In this document: positions 1 to 8,146 of the stretch, piece after piece
Layout of the letters: each line of letters opens with the position of its first letter
Numbering within the stretch: the first letter of the stretch is position 1
DNA from: Pelagibacteraceae bacterium AG-404-N13
GTDB taxonomy: Bacteria > Pseudomonadota > Alphaproteobacteria > Pelagibacterales > Pelagibacteraceae
NCBI GenBank assembly: GCA_003216255.1
Contig: QCJD01000012.1
Location: 1 to 51,773 of the forward strand
DNA length: 51,773 nucleotides
Direction: 5' to 3'
Notes under the pieces: generated by a model
The model's database searches: none
The model's input: the letters and a program-made list of their open reading frames with translations, nothing else
What the model was told of the DNA's origin: nothing
Translations under genes and position numbers: made by a program

Positions 1-1
1 G

Positions 2-271
2 GTTATCAAAAGCTTTGAAGAAATTTATAAAGATGCTGAACTAAAACTAAAGATAAAAGATAAAGCTGTCTTTATTGAGCATGTAAAAGGTTATGTTTCC
101 ATCAAAGAAAAAAGTATAATTATCGGCGTCGGATGCAAACATCGTAATGAAGCTTATAATTTATCTAGATTTATTATTGAAGAAATAAAAAAAAGAACAC
201 CTATATGGAAAAAAGAACATTATCCTAATGAAGAAAGCGAATGGTTAAAAGGTGTTAGTATTCAATTATGA
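2..271 (+). CDS. moaE: Molybdopterin synthase catalytic subunit MoaE (C-terminal part, cut by window edge)
   Basis: The last 89 residues are readable and the start lies before the window. MoaE, with thiocarboxylated MoaD, puts sulfur into cyclic pyranopterin monophosphate to make molybdopterin in the cytoplasm. Visible family marks are an FIEHVKGYV segment, the conserved CKHRNEAY stretch and the PIWKKEHY...EWLKG segment that carries the active-site lysines. The gene ends convergently with the xdhC-type gene, the two stops overlapping by 6 bases. moaB lies 2.2 kb away, so this is part of a scattered molybdenum-cofactor neighbourhood. Identification is firm although the N-terminus is not seen. 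Confidence 0.9.
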   Translation, partial: VIKSFEEIYKDAELKLKIKDKAVFIEHVKGYVSIKEKSIIIGVGCKHRNEAYNLSRFIIEEIKKRTPIWKKEHYPNEESEWLKGVSIQL

Positions 272-946
272 TTTATAAGTTTCTGATACTAATTGTGCAA
301 TAATTGAAAGAGCGATTTCTGGAGCAGATTTTCCTCCAAGTTTTATACCTATTGGACCATGTATTGAATTGATTTCTTCTTCTTTAAATCCAGCTTCTTT
401 TAATCTTTTACACCTATTTAAATGAGTTGTCTTACTTCCAAGAGCTCCGATATAAAAAAATTTATTCTTTAAAGCATGCTTTAAAGCTGGATCGTCTATT
501 TTTGGATCGTGAGTTAAAGCAATTAAAGCTGAACATGAGTCGGTCTTTAAATCTTCAAATGCTTCTAATGGCCACTTATTGATAATATTAATATCTGGAA
601 ATCTTTTATCTGATGTATAATAACCTCTTGGGTCAATTATAAATATTTCAAAATTCAAACTTTTAGCAAATTCAACTAAATATTGAGTTATGTGTACCGC
701 ACCTATTATAATTACTTTTGTTGGTCTTAAATATGTATCTATAAAAATATCTGTATTTTCAATCATCCCATTTTTTTTATTTTCAAAATAATCATTTATT
801 ACATCTGAATATTTTTCAAAATTTGCATCTAAAGTTTTATTCTTTTCAAATATGAAACTGTCACCAGTTGAAATATTAGTTATAATTGCAAATTCTTCTT
901 TGCGATTTTTTTTATCTAAAATTTGTTCTAGTAAATGTTTCTTCAT
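266..946 (-). CDS. XdhC-family protein, C-terminal Rossmann half
   Basis: XdhC/CoxF-type proteins bind molybdenum cofactor and help sulfurate and insert it into xanthine-dehydrogenase or CO-dehydrogenase-like enzymes. This 226-aa protein carries the XdhC Rossmann domain: IIIGAVHITQYL at about residues 75-86, IIDPRGYY, and IALTHDPKIDD followed by YIGALGSK. The usual N-terminal XdhC/CoxI domain is a separate gene just upstream. The ATG follows that gene's TAA with no spacer and in the same reading frame, so one stop codon divides what is a single protein in many bacteria. Cofactor-maturation role is known for the family; the target enzyme is not in this window. Confidence 0.85.
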   Translation of the reverse strand: MKKHLLEQILDKKNRKEEFAIITNISTGDSFIFEKNKTLDANFEKYSDVINDYFENKKNGMIENTDIFIDTYLRPTKVIIIGAVHITQYLVEFAKSLNFEIFIIDPRGYYTSDKRFPDINIINKWPLEAFEDLKTDSCSALIALTHDPKIDDPALKHALKNKFFYIGALGSKTTHLNRCKRLKEAGFKEEEINSIHGPIGIKLGGKSAPEIALSIIAQLVSETYKS

Positions 947-1276
947 TTAATTTATTCTTTCAAGAAAAATTGTAATTTCTCCCCCACAAGCAAGACCTAA
1001 TTCCCATGCATTTTCATCTGAAACTTTTAATTCAATCTTCTTAAATTGCCTATTTTCTTTTATTAATAGCAATGACTCTTCTATTACAGAAGATTCTACA
1101 CATCCTCCTGATACAGATCCTGAAAAATCACCATTTTCATTAATAATCATTTTGCTGCCAACTTGACGAGGTGATGATCCCCAAGTTTTTATCACAGTAA
1201 CTAAAGCAACCTTATAATTAGATTTTATCCATGAATTTGCTTCCTCTAAAATCTTTTCATCTAGTACCTTTTTCAT
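947..1276 (-). CDS. XdhC/CoxI N-terminal domain protein
   Basis: This 109-aa protein matches the N-terminal XdhC/CoxI domain: KTWGSSPRQVGSKM, then SGSVSGGCVES and a C-terminal ELGLACGGEITIFLE. In the family the conserved cysteines of GGC and ACGG are linked with molybdenum cofactor binding. It is the first gene of a two-gene unit; its TAA abuts the ATG of the Rossmann-domain gene. Separate genes for the two halves also occur in other alphaproteobacteria, so this is more likely a true gene pair than a fresh nonsense mutation. It is divergent from the DUF1244 gene across an 86-base spacer. Confidence 0.85.
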   Translation of the reverse strand: MKKVLDEKILEEANSWIKSNYKVALVTVIKTWGSSPRQVGSKMIINENGDFSGSVSGGCVESSVIEESLLLIKENRQFKKIELKVSDENAWELGLACGGEITIFLERIN

Positions 1277-1320
1277 TTTATAAATTTATTGCATAGTTAT
1301 TTTTGTTTTTCCAAATTTAT

Positions 1321-1350
1321 TTGATAAGATTTAAAAAGATCAAATAAAAA
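1321..1350 (+). promoter_or_regulatory. Candidate promoter for the DUF1244 gene
   Basis: TTGATA at 1321-1326 lies 18 bases before TAAAAA at 1345-1350, about 13 bases before the ATG. The -10 match is weak in this A/T-rich background, so this is only a candidate. Confidence 0.25.
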
Positions 1351-1362
1351 ATACAAAAAAAT

Positions 1363-1608
1363 ATGGATGAAAATACAAAAAAAGAATTACAATCTGCTGC
1401 ATTTGAGAGATTATTAAATCATTTAAGAGATAGAAAAGATGTTCAAAACATAGACCTAATGAATCTTGCTGGCTTTTGTAGAAACTGTTTGTCAAAATGG
1501 TACAGAGAAGAAGCAGAAAAAAAAGGTATAGAACTTTCAGATCCAAGTGCTAGAGAACATGTTTATGGGATGCCCTACTCTGAGTGGAAAGAAAAATATC
1601 AAAAATAA
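1363..1608 (+). CDS. DUF1244 family protein
   Basis: An 81-aa soluble protein with the DUF1244 signature: AAFERLLNHLRDRKDVQNID, then MNLAGFCRNCLSKWY and a C-terminal YGMPYSEWKEKYQ. The family is common in Alphaproteobacteria and Gammaproteobacteria and is about this length, so the gene is complete. Function is unknown. The paired cysteines in FCRNC could bind metal or be redox-active, but that is inference. The EamA transporter gene follows after 14 bases and is probably co-transcribed. Confidence 0.88.
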   Translation: MDENTKKELQSAAFERLLNHLRDRKDVQNIDLMNLAGFCRNCLSKWYREEAEKKGIELSDPSAREHVYGMPYSEWKEKYQK

Positions 1609-1622
1609 ATATTTTTCTTTAA

Positions 1623-2477
1623 ATGATAAGATTATTTCCTTTTGTTTTTATTTTACTTTGGTCTTCAGCTTTTATAACAACTAAACCAATTGTAGATAAT
1701 AGTGAGCCTTTCTCTGCATTGTGTTTTAGATTTTTTTTTGTTGCTATAGGTTTTTTTATTTATTCGATTTTTACAAAAAAAGTTATCCTTGATAAAAAAA
1801 ATTATATTATACAATCCTTATTAAGTGGAATACTATTTCATGGTCTTTATTTAGGTGGTGTTTTTTTTTCAGTTTCAAAAGGTTTGCCTACAGGTATTGC
1901 AGCTTTGATTGTAACACTTCAACCTATATTAACAAATGCTCTAGCTGGTCCAATACTTAATGAAAAAGTTACATGGAAACAATGGATTGGTGTTATTTTA
2001 GGATTTTTTGGAGCATGTTTAGTTTTAGGATATGATGTTGGAAATACATTGCCTATAATAGGAATTTTGGCATCTATTGTAGCACTAATTGCAATCACCG
2101 CTTCAACTCTCTGGCAAAAAAAACTAAGCAATAATTTACCATTGTCGGTTAGCAATATGTATCAAGCTATAGGGGGATGTTTATTTCACTTAATTTTAAT
2201 AATTGTATTTGTAGATCCATATATAAATTTTTCAACAACTTTTATAATTGCTATGAGTCATCAAATTATTTTAGTATCTTTCGGAGCATTCACTATACTT
2301 ATGTATTTAATAAAAAATAATTCTGCTAGTAAAACTGTGACTATATTTTTTTTAATTCCAGCAACATCAGCTGCTATGGCTTGGTTATTCTTGAATGAAT
2401 CTCTAAGCACCTATGATATTTTTGGATTTTTAATTGCCTCATTTGGCGTATTTATCGCAACTAGAGAAAATAAATAA
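1623..2477 (+). CDS. EamA/DMT-family transporter
   Basis: A 284-aa inner-membrane protein with about ten hydrophobic helices arranged as two EamA repeats, as in the drug/metabolite transporter superfamily. It starts MIRLFPFVFILLWSSAFITT, typical of the first EamA repeat; the second repeat begins near residue 145. Substrates in this family include amino acids and other small metabolites, and nothing here indicates which. It follows the DUF1244 gene by 14 bases and converges on moaB with only 2 bases between stop codons. Complete length. Confidence 0.85.
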   Translation: MIRLFPFVFILLWSSAFITTKPIVDNSEPFSALCFRFFFVAIGFFIYSIFTKKVILDKKNYIIQSLLSGILFHGLYLGGVFFSVSKGLPTGIAALIVTLQPILTNALAGPILNEKVTWKQWIGVILGFFGACLVLGYDVGNTLPIIGILASIVALIAITASTLWQKKLSNNLPLSVSNMYQAIGGCLFHLILIIVFVDPYINFSTTFIIAMSHQIILVSFGAFTILMYLIKNNSASKTVTIFFLIPATSAAMAWLFLNESLSTYDIFGFLIASFGVFIATRENK

Positions 2478-2479
2478 TT

Positions 2480-2980
2480 TTATTTTTCTTTAAGTCTTGG
2501 AAATAATTCTACAAAATTACAAGGCTTATGCTTTATATTTAATTGATGTACTAAAATTTTATCCCAAGCATCTGTGACTCCACCTGATGAACCTGGCAAT
2601 GCAAATATATATTTACCCTTAGCTAATACTGCACAGGCTCTGGATTGTATCGAAGAAGTGCCCACTGTTTTCAAACTAACGTATCTAAAAATTTCACCAA
2701 AACCTGGTATTTTTTTATCAGCTATCTCATCTATAGCTTCTGGTGTGATATCTCTTCCAGTTAATCCAGTTCCACCAGTTGTTATTATTACGTCTATTTT
2801 TTTCTTTTTTAACCATATTTTGATAATTTTTTTAATATCTTTTTTATTATCTTTGCAAATTTTTCTTTCAATCAAATTATGTTTTGCTTTTTTAATTTTT
2901 TTTGAAAGTAAATTCCCTGATTTATCTGTTTTTAAAGTTCTTGTGTCAGTAACTGTTAATAATGCTATATTTACATTCAT
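2480..2980 (-). CDS. moaB: Molybdopterin adenylyltransferase-type protein MoaB
   Basis: A 166-aa cytoplasmic protein of the MoaB/MogA fold, which adenylylates molybdopterin before metal insertion. Diagnostic segments are LLTVTDTRT at the N-terminus, VIITTGGTGLTGRDITPEAI at about 84-103, and ALPGSSGGVTDAWDKIL near the C-terminus. Length is normal. Together with the moaE end and the two xdhC-type genes it shows that the cell uses molybdenum cofactor. Its ATG is only 12 bases from the ATG of the divergent TauE/SafE gene, so promoter elements must lie partly inside the neighbouring coding regions. Confidence 0.9.
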   Translation of the reverse strand: MNVNIALLTVTDTRTLKTDKSGNLLSKKIKKAKHNLIERKICKDNKKDIKKIIKIWLKKKKIDVIITTGGTGLTGRDITPEAIDEIADKKIPGFGEIFRYVSLKTVGTSSIQSRACAVLAKGKYIFALPGSSGGVTDAWDKILVHQLNIKHKPCNFVELFPRLKEK

Positions 2981-2992
2981 AATTTATTTTTT

Positions 2993-3742
2993 ATGATTAT
3001 ATTATCAATTTTTTTTCTTGTAACTGCATTAATTTACTCAAGTGTTGGCTTTGGTGGAGGTTCTACTTATCTAGCTTTGTTACTTTTATGGGGAATTCCT
3101 TACACAATATTTCCCATTATTGCCTTAGCTTGCAATATAATTGTAGTTTCTGGCAACTCATTTAATTATATAAGAGCAGGAAATTTAAATTTTAAACTTC
3201 TTCTACCTTACTTATTTGGATCAATACCTTTTGCTTTTATTGGAGGATCTATACAAATTGAAAAAGAATTATTTGAGATTATTTTATTTTTTGTATTAGG
3301 AATTGCAGGAATTTTACTATTAATAAACTTTAAGACCTATGAAAATAATTCATCTAGCTACAAAACTTTACCAATTTATTTTTCACTTTTAATAGGTATA
3401 ATTTTAGGTTTTGTTTCAGGAGTAGTTGGTATAGGAGGTGGTATTTTCTTGGGACCTATTCTATATTTATTTAGAGCTGCAAACCCTAAATATATAACCA
3501 CTGCTGTTTCATTGTTTATATTAATAAATTCAATATTTGGAATAATTGGTCAATTAACTAAAGATCAAAGTATAGTTGAAATAAAAGAATATTTTTTCTT
3601 ATTGTTAGCGGTCCTTATTGGAGGACAATTAGGAAATTTATTAAATCTAAAATTGCTATCTACAAAAATACTTGCATTGATAACTTCCCTATTAGTGATT
3701 ATTGTTGCTATAAGAATGGGATTTAATATTTTTATTTTATAA
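2993..3742 (+). CDS. TauE/SafE-family membrane permease (sulfite/organosulfur exporter type)
   Basis: A 249-aa polytopic membrane protein with about eight hydrophobic segments. Two glycine-rich repeats, YSSVGFGGGSTYLALL near residue 16 and FVSGVVGIGGGIFLGPIL near residue 140, are the signature of the TauE/SafE (formerly DUF81) family. Members export sulfite, sulfoacetate or other anions, but substrate assignments are mostly unproven. The stop codon overlaps the msrA start by one base (TAATG), so the two are translationally coupled. The sulfur link with msrA is suggestive only. Confidence 0.85.
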   Translation: MIILSIFFLVTALIYSSVGFGGGSTYLALLLLWGIPYTIFPIIALACNIIVVSGNSFNYIRAGNLNFKLLLPYLFGSIPFAFIGGSIQIEKELFEIILFFVLGIAGILLLINFKTYENNSSSYKTLPIYFSLLIGIILGFVSGVVGIGGGIFLGPILYLFRAANPKYITTAVSLFILINSIFGIIGQLTKDQSIVEIKEYFFLLLAVLIGGQLGNLLNLKLLSTKILALITSLLVIIVAIRMGFNIFIL

Positions 3743-4320
3743 TGAAATTTTTATTTTTAAGTTTTGTAATTTTATTTTTTTCAACCAAAGTAACAATGTC
3801 TCAAAATATGGAAAAAGCCTATTTTGCTGGAGGTTGTTTTTGGTGCATGGAAGAATCATTTGAAAAACTCAACGGTGTTGAAGAAGTAATTTCAGGTTAT
3901 TCTGGTGGTATAACTGCAAACCCAACATATAGGGAAGTGACCTATGGGGATACTGGTCATTTCGAGGTTGTTGAAATAATTTATGATAAGAACAAAGTAT
4001 CTTATGAAGATTTATTAAAAAATTTTTGGATTAATATTGATCCTTTTGATGCATATGGTCAATTCTGTGACAAAGGATACAGCTATAGATCTGTTGCATT
4101 TTATGAGAATGATAAACAAAAAAATTTAATTGAAAGAGATGTAAAAAAATTTGAAAAAAAATTTAAAAAGAAAGTTGTAACTTATATCAAAAAATTTGAA
4201 GTTTTTTACAAAGCAGAAGATAAGCATCAAGATTATTACCAAGAATATTTCGAAAATTACCTAAAATATAAAAAAGCCTGCAAAAGAGAGAGGATATTAA
4301 GCAATATATGGGGTTCCTGA
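3742..4320 (+). CDS. msrA: Peptide-methionine (S)-S-oxide reductase MsrA
   Basis: MsrA reduces the S-epimer of methionine sulfoxide in proteins. The catalytic motif GGCFWCMEESF is at about residues 30-40; downstream are YSGGITANPTYREVTYGDTGHFEVV, split here as YSGGITANPTY and YGDTGHFEVV, and IDPFDAYGQFCDKGYSYRS, with a further cysteine as possible resolving residue. The N-terminal 20 residues are hydrophobic and resemble a signal peptide, which would send the enzyme to the periplasm; an internal ATG at MEKAYFAGG would give a cytosolic form. The TAATG overlap with the permease gene supports the long form. Confidence 0.93.
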   Translation: MKFLFLSFVILFFSTKVTMSQNMEKAYFAGGCFWCMEESFEKLNGVEEVISGYSGGITANPTYREVTYGDTGHFEVVEIIYDKNKVSYEDLLKNFWINIDPFDAYGQFCDKGYSYRSVAFYENDKQKNLIERDVKKFEKKFKKKVVTYIKKFEVFYKAEDKHQDYYQEYFENYLKYKKACKRERILSNIWGS

Positions 4321-4324
4321 AAAG

Positions 4325-5428
4325 TTATAATACGTAAGGCTCAGGTCTAGCGTTGCTATTTAAAACTCTTTCAACGGCAAATACACTAATATCTATTGTT
4401 TGATAACTTCCTGTTGTAATAAGTTCAGTTAGAGCTCTACCAATTCCTGGGGCTTGCATTAATCCTCTTCCAGTAAAACCGGAAGCCATGTAAACATTTT
4501 CATATTTTGGATGTTTTCCAACTACAGCGTTATTATCAAGTTTATTACAATCATAGTAACCTGCCCAACCACCAGTTAGTTTTAATTCTTCAAATGCGGG
4601 TATTCTTTTTGCAAGAGCGGGCCATACTAATTCTTCAAAATCATTCCAAGCTGGTTCCAAATCTTCAGCATCAAATAAAGATAAAGGTGATCCAGCTAAA
4701 TATTCTTTACCTTCTGGTCTCCAATAGACGCCTGTAGTTAAATCCCCAGTTAATGGCATATCGGGATAATGCTTAGGACATTTAACTCTAAAAACTGTAT
4801 GTTTTTGTGGTACTACAGGAATGTCATCTAAAAGTTCTTTTGTCCAACAGCCAGCTGCTGATACTATAGTTTTTGCATTAATTTCGGATAAGCTTTTGAC
4901 TTCTCCTTTTAAAAATTCTGATCCTAGCTCTATTGCTTTACTTTTAAGAGCACTATGAAACATAAAAGGATCAATCCAACCCTCGCTTTTATTATCTGTA
5001 TATGTTGCAGTTTCTATACCTTCATTATTGATATATGGAAAAATTTTACTTAATTCAGAACCTTTTATATTTTTTGTGCCAGCTTCACACTCTTTGTGGT
5101 TTTTCAATGCTCTGTACTGTTCTTCAGCATCATCTTTACCAAACATTAATAAATATCCATTAGGCACCATACTAGCAGTTGGATTTGGATTTTTTTCTGT
5201 TTTTAACAAATCTGGTATTTGAAAAATAAAATCTTTAGCAAATTTACCTAAAAGAATATTTTCTTTTTGATAAAATTGTCTTCTGAATCCACCCAACGAT
5301 AAGGGAAATGAGGCTGACTTGTAAGTTGGGTCTCTCTCTATTACTTTAACTTTTCTACCTTCTTTCGATAAAAAATAAGCTGTTGCTGCTCCAATTATCC
5401 CTCCTCCAACTATTACAACATCATCCAT
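4325..5428 (-). CDS. FAD-dependent oxidoreductase, DAO family (sarcosine oxidase-like)
   Basis: A 367-aa flavoprotein. It opens with the dinucleotide-binding motif VVIVGGGIIGAATAYFL followed by the acidic end VKVIERD, and has the DAO-fold landmarks FPLSLGGFRRQF and a C-terminal NVYMASGFTGRGLMQAPGIG. Such enzymes oxidise secondary or tertiary amines such as sarcosine, dimethylglycine or D-amino acids, producing an imine and passing electrons to oxygen or a carrier. The substrate cannot be read from the sequence. It is 33 bases downstream of an SDR gene on the same strand, so the two may be co-expressed. Confidence 0.82.
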   Translation of the reverse strand: MDDVVIVGGGIIGAATAYFLSKEGRKVKVIERDPTYKSASFPLSLGGFRRQFYQKENILLGKFAKDFIFQIPDLLKTEKNPNPTASMVPNGYLLMFGKDDAEEQYRALKNHKECEAGTKNIKGSELSKIFPYINNEGIETATYTDNKSEGWIDPFMFHSALKSKAIELGSEFLKGEVKSLSEINAKTIVSAAGCWTKELLDDIPVVPQKHTVFRVKCPKHYPDMPLTGDLTTGVYWRPEGKEYLAGSPLSLFDAEDLEPAWNDFEELVWPALAKRIPAFEELKLTGGWAGYYDCNKLDNNAVVGKHPKYENVYMASGFTGRGLMQAPGIGRALTELITTGSYQTIDISVFAVERVLNSNARPEPYVL

Positions 5429-5461
5429 AATTATTTAGTAATAATATAATATTTTTTACTT

Positions 5462-6172
5462 TTAAGAAAGTTTTGATCTTCCACCATCAACAGCAATTAC
5501 TTGTCCGGTTACCCAAGAACTTTCATCTGTAACTAGAAATTTTGCAAGAGCTGCTCCATCTTTTCCTTCCCCGATTCTTTTTAATGGATGAGCTTTTGCT
5601 ATACCTTGTGCAAGAGCAGTGTTTTTTAATAGTGGTTGTGCAATTTTTGAATTTGTTAGACTTAAAGCAACACAATTTACTCTTATATTTGGTGCAAACT
5701 CTGCTGCTAGAGATACAGTTAATCCTTCAACTGCAGCTTTTGTGGAAGCTATAATTGAATGATTAGTAAAGCCTCTTTGTGCAGCAACTGTTGAAAATAA
5801 AACTATAGAACCGTTGTTTTTTTTTAAACTGTCTTGATATCCTTTTATTAAATCTATTGCCGAATATAAGTTTAACTTCATGCATTTATTAAAGTCACTT
5901 TCAGAAGCCATTTTTAGTGGCTTCAAATCTATTGATCCTACACAGTAAACAATACCTTTAACATCTTCAATATTAGCTTTAATTTTATCTACAAAACCAT
6001 CTTCTAAAACATCTGCGATTGAATAGGCAGAATTAAGCTTTTCAGATAATGATTTTGTTTGATTTTCATCCCTTCCAACAAGATGGATTTCTTTTCCAGA
6101 CTCATGCATCTGAGTAGCCAAATTTGAACCGATAGAACCTGTCGCACCGACAATAAGATATTTTTCTGACAT
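5462..6172 (-). CDS. Short-chain dehydrogenase/reductase-like protein with altered active site
   Basis: A 236-aa Rossmann protein of the SDR superfamily: GATGSIGSNLA at the N-terminus, the VALSLTNS segment and a C-terminal SSWVTGQVIAVDGG like that of classical SDRs. The active-site region reads FTNHSIIASTKAAVEG, so the usual YxxxK is IxxxK and the catalytic tyrosine is missing, while the serine position is still in LFSTVAA. It may have another chemistry or bind nucleotide without classical reduction. It sits upstream of the DAO-family gene and is divergent from the first photolyase gene across 15 bases. Confidence 0.82.
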   Translation of the reverse strand: MSEKYLIVGATGSIGSNLATQMHESGKEIHLVGRDENQTKSLSEKLNSAYSIADVLEDGFVDKIKANIEDVKGIVYCVGSIDLKPLKMASESDFNKCMKLNLYSAIDLIKGYQDSLKKNNGSIVLFSTVAAQRGFTNHSIIASTKAAVEGLTVSLAAEFAPNIRVNCVALSLTNSKIAQPLLKNTALAQGIAKAHPLKRIGEGKDGAALAKFLVTDESSWVTGQVIAVDGGRSKLS

Positions 6173-6187
6173 ATATAATTTTATATT

Positions 6188-7684
6188 ATGAAATTGTTAC
6201 TTATACTTGGAAATCAATTATTTCCATTAAAAAACATTAACCGCTTCAAAAATGACCACCTAGTATTTATGGCGGAAGACTATGAATTATGCACTTATGA
6301 AAAACATCATAAATTAAAAATATTATTATTTTTATCTGCTATGAGATCTTATGCAGATAAATTAAAAAAAAATAAATTCAAATTAGAATATTCAAAAATC
6401 GATTCTATCGATTTCAAGAAAAGCTACTTGGATAAAATCAAAAAATTAATAAAATCAAAGAAAATATCTGAAATAACAAGCTTTGAGATTGAAGATAAAT
6501 TTTTTGAAGAAAAAATTGAAAGTTTTGCGAAAAAAAACAAATTAAAATTGAATAAAATACAATCTCCTATGTTTTTAAATTCAAGAGAAGAATTTCAAGA
6601 TTATTTATCAACAAATAAAAAACCTTTCATGGCAGCTTTTTACAAAGGGACAAGAAAAAAACTTAACATTTTAATAAAAAAAAATGGAGATCCTGAAGGT
6701 AATAAATGGAGTTTTGATGAAGATAATAGGAAAAAACTTCCTAAAAATATTTCAATTCCAAAATTTCCTAAAATTCTTGAGACTAAACATACTAAAATAT
6801 TAAAACCTATCGTCGAAAAAATTTTCAAAAACCACCCAGGAGATACAAAAAATTTTTGGTTTGCAACTGAATTTAATGATGTAGTTAAAATTTTTAATTT
6901 TTTTATAAAACAGAAATTAAACCTTTTTGGTGACTATGAAGATGCTGTAAATCAGGATAACAATATTTTATTTCATAGCGCTTTAAGTCCTTATATCAAT
7001 CTTGGGTTAATAACTCCTGATTTTATTATTTCAAATACTTTGGAATTTCATAAAAAAAATAAAATAAGACTTAATTCTCTAGAAGGCTATTTAAGACAGA
7101 TAATAGGATGGCGAGAATTTATGAGGGGTATTTACCAGAAGTATAGTGAAGAAATGGAAAATAAAAATTTTTTTAATCAAAATAGAAAAATGAAAAACTC
7201 TTGGTACAATGGAACAACTGGTTTACCACCTTTAGATTATGCAATTAGAAATGCAATGAATAATGGTTGGTCACATCATATTGAAAGATTAATGATACTG
7301 TCAAATATAATGAACTTGTGTGAACTTAAACCAAAAATTGTTTACAAATGGTTTATGGAAATGTTTGTAGACTCATCTGATTGGGTGATGGTTCCAAACG
7401 TTTATGGAATGGGTTTGTTTAGCGATGGAGGAATTTTTGCAACAAAACCATATATTTGTGGATCGAGTTATTTTATGAAAATGATGGATTTTAAAAAAGG
7501 AAGTTGGTGTAATATTATGGATGGACTTTATTGGAGGTTCATAAATAGAAATAGAGCATTTTTCAAAAAAAATCCTAGACTTTCAATGATGGTAAGAATA
7601 TTTGATAAAATGAAACCTGAAAGAAAAAAGCTGATTTTATCTGAAGCAGAAAATTTTATTAAAAAAAATACTTATGACAATTAA
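6188..7684 (+). CDS. Cryptochrome/photolyase of the PhrB (FeS-BCP) lineage
   Basis: A 498-aa FAD-dependent photolyase-family protein of the bacterial PhrB type, whose known members repair (6-4) UV photoproducts with light. It has an N-terminal alpha/beta antenna domain (to about residue 130) and a helical FAD-binding domain with IIGWREFMRGIY at about 305 and NNGWSHHIERLM at about 358-369; the two histidines match the catalytic pair of Agrobacterium PhrB. DWVMVPNVYGMG and DGLYWRFI are also typical. Of the four cysteines that bind 4Fe-4S in PhrB, only the last seems kept (Cys441); Cys378 and Cys424 are elsewhere. The last codons overlap the DCC gene. Confidence 0.88.
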   Translation: MKLLLILGNQLFPLKNINRFKNDHLVFMAEDYELCTYEKHHKLKILLFLSAMRSYADKLKKNKFKLEYSKIDSIDFKKSYLDKIKKLIKSKKISEITSFEIEDKFFEEKIESFAKKNKLKLNKIQSPMFLNSREEFQDYLSTNKKPFMAAFYKGTRKKLNILIKKNGDPEGNKWSFDEDNRKKLPKNISIPKFPKILETKHTKILKPIVEKIFKNHPGDTKNFWFATEFNDVVKIFNFFIKQKLNLFGDYEDAVNQDNNILFHSALSPYINLGLITPDFIISNTLEFHKKNKIRLNSLEGYLRQIIGWREFMRGIYQKYSEEMENKNFFNQNRKMKNSWYNGTTGLPPLDYAIRNAMNNGWSHHIERLMILSNIMNLCELKPKIVYKWFMEMFVDSSDWVMVPNVYGMGLFSDGGIFATKPYICGSSYFMKMMDFKKGSWCNIMDGLYWRFINRNRAFFKKNPRLSMMVRIFDKMKPERKKLILSEAENFIKKNTYDN

Positions 7685-8024
7685 AGTTTTTTTTAACAAT
7701 TCATGCAGTGTATGTAGATTAGAAATTAACCACTATAAAAAAGTTTCTGACAGTAATCTAGAATGGATCGATATTACAAATAATGAAGATGCGTTAAAAC
7801 TTACATCTAAGAATCAATACGAATTATTAAGAAGACTTCATGTTATAGACGATGGAAAAGTTATTGCAGGCGCAAAAGCTTTTGTTGTTATTTGGTCAAA
7901 AATTCCAAAATATAAATTTTTATCAAAATTATTTTCAATAAAATTTTTTTTTATAATTTTTCATTACGCATATGAGTTTGTTGCATACTTTCTATTTTTA
8001 AAAAACAGAAATCAGCTAAAATGA
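7674..8024 (+). CDS. DCC-family thiol-disulfide protein (DUF393)
   Basis: A 116-aa protein whose N-terminus MTIKVFFNNSCSVCRLEI matches the DCC (DUF393) family; here the usual DxxCxxC becomes NNSCSVC, keeping both cysteines. The family resembles thioredoxin-like redox proteins, but reactions are not defined. The C-terminal third is hydrophobic and basic and may touch the membrane. It overlaps the photolyase gene by 11 bases and the DUF2256 gene by ATGA, so all three are translated as a unit. DCC genes often neighbour photolyase and DUF2256 genes in marine bacteria. Confidence 0.82.
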   Translation: MTIKVFFNNSCSVCRLEINHYKKVSDSNLEWIDITNNEDALKLTSKNQYELLRRLHVIDDGKVIAGAKAFVVIWSKIPKYKFLSKLFSIKFFFIIFHYAYEFVAYFLFLKNRNQLK

Positions 8025-8146
8025 AAAAACAAAATTTGCCTTCAAAAATATGTCCTATTTGTAAGAGATCTTTTGTGTGGCGAAAAAAATGGCGTCTTAA
8101 TTGGAGTAACGTAAAGTATTGCTCAAAAAAATGTGCCTCTAGTTAA
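8021..8146 (+). CDS. DUF2256 mini zinc-finger-like protein, 41 aa
   Basis: A 41-residue basic protein. It has two CxxC/CxxxC-type pairs, KICPICKRSF and YCSKKCASS, flanking an invariant-looking VWRKKWRLNWSNV stretch, the pattern of the DUF2256 family. Four cysteines so placed suggest one bound zinc, which is inference. The start ATG overlaps the DCC stop (ATGA). The last 8 bases overlap the convergent permuted-photolyase gene. DUF2256 genes are repeatedly found beside photolyase genes; function unknown. Confidence 0.85.
   Translation: MKKQNLPSKICPICKRSFVWRKKWRLNWSNVKYCSKKCASS

Noticed and set aside
1340-1546. Hydrophobic frame opposite the DUF1244 gene
   Set aside because: It lies antisense to a clear DUF1244 protein; such frames are frequent opposite A-rich coding sequence.
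4507-4737. Plus-strand frame inside the DAO-family gene
   Set aside because: It is a shadow of the minus-strand oxidase with no family features.
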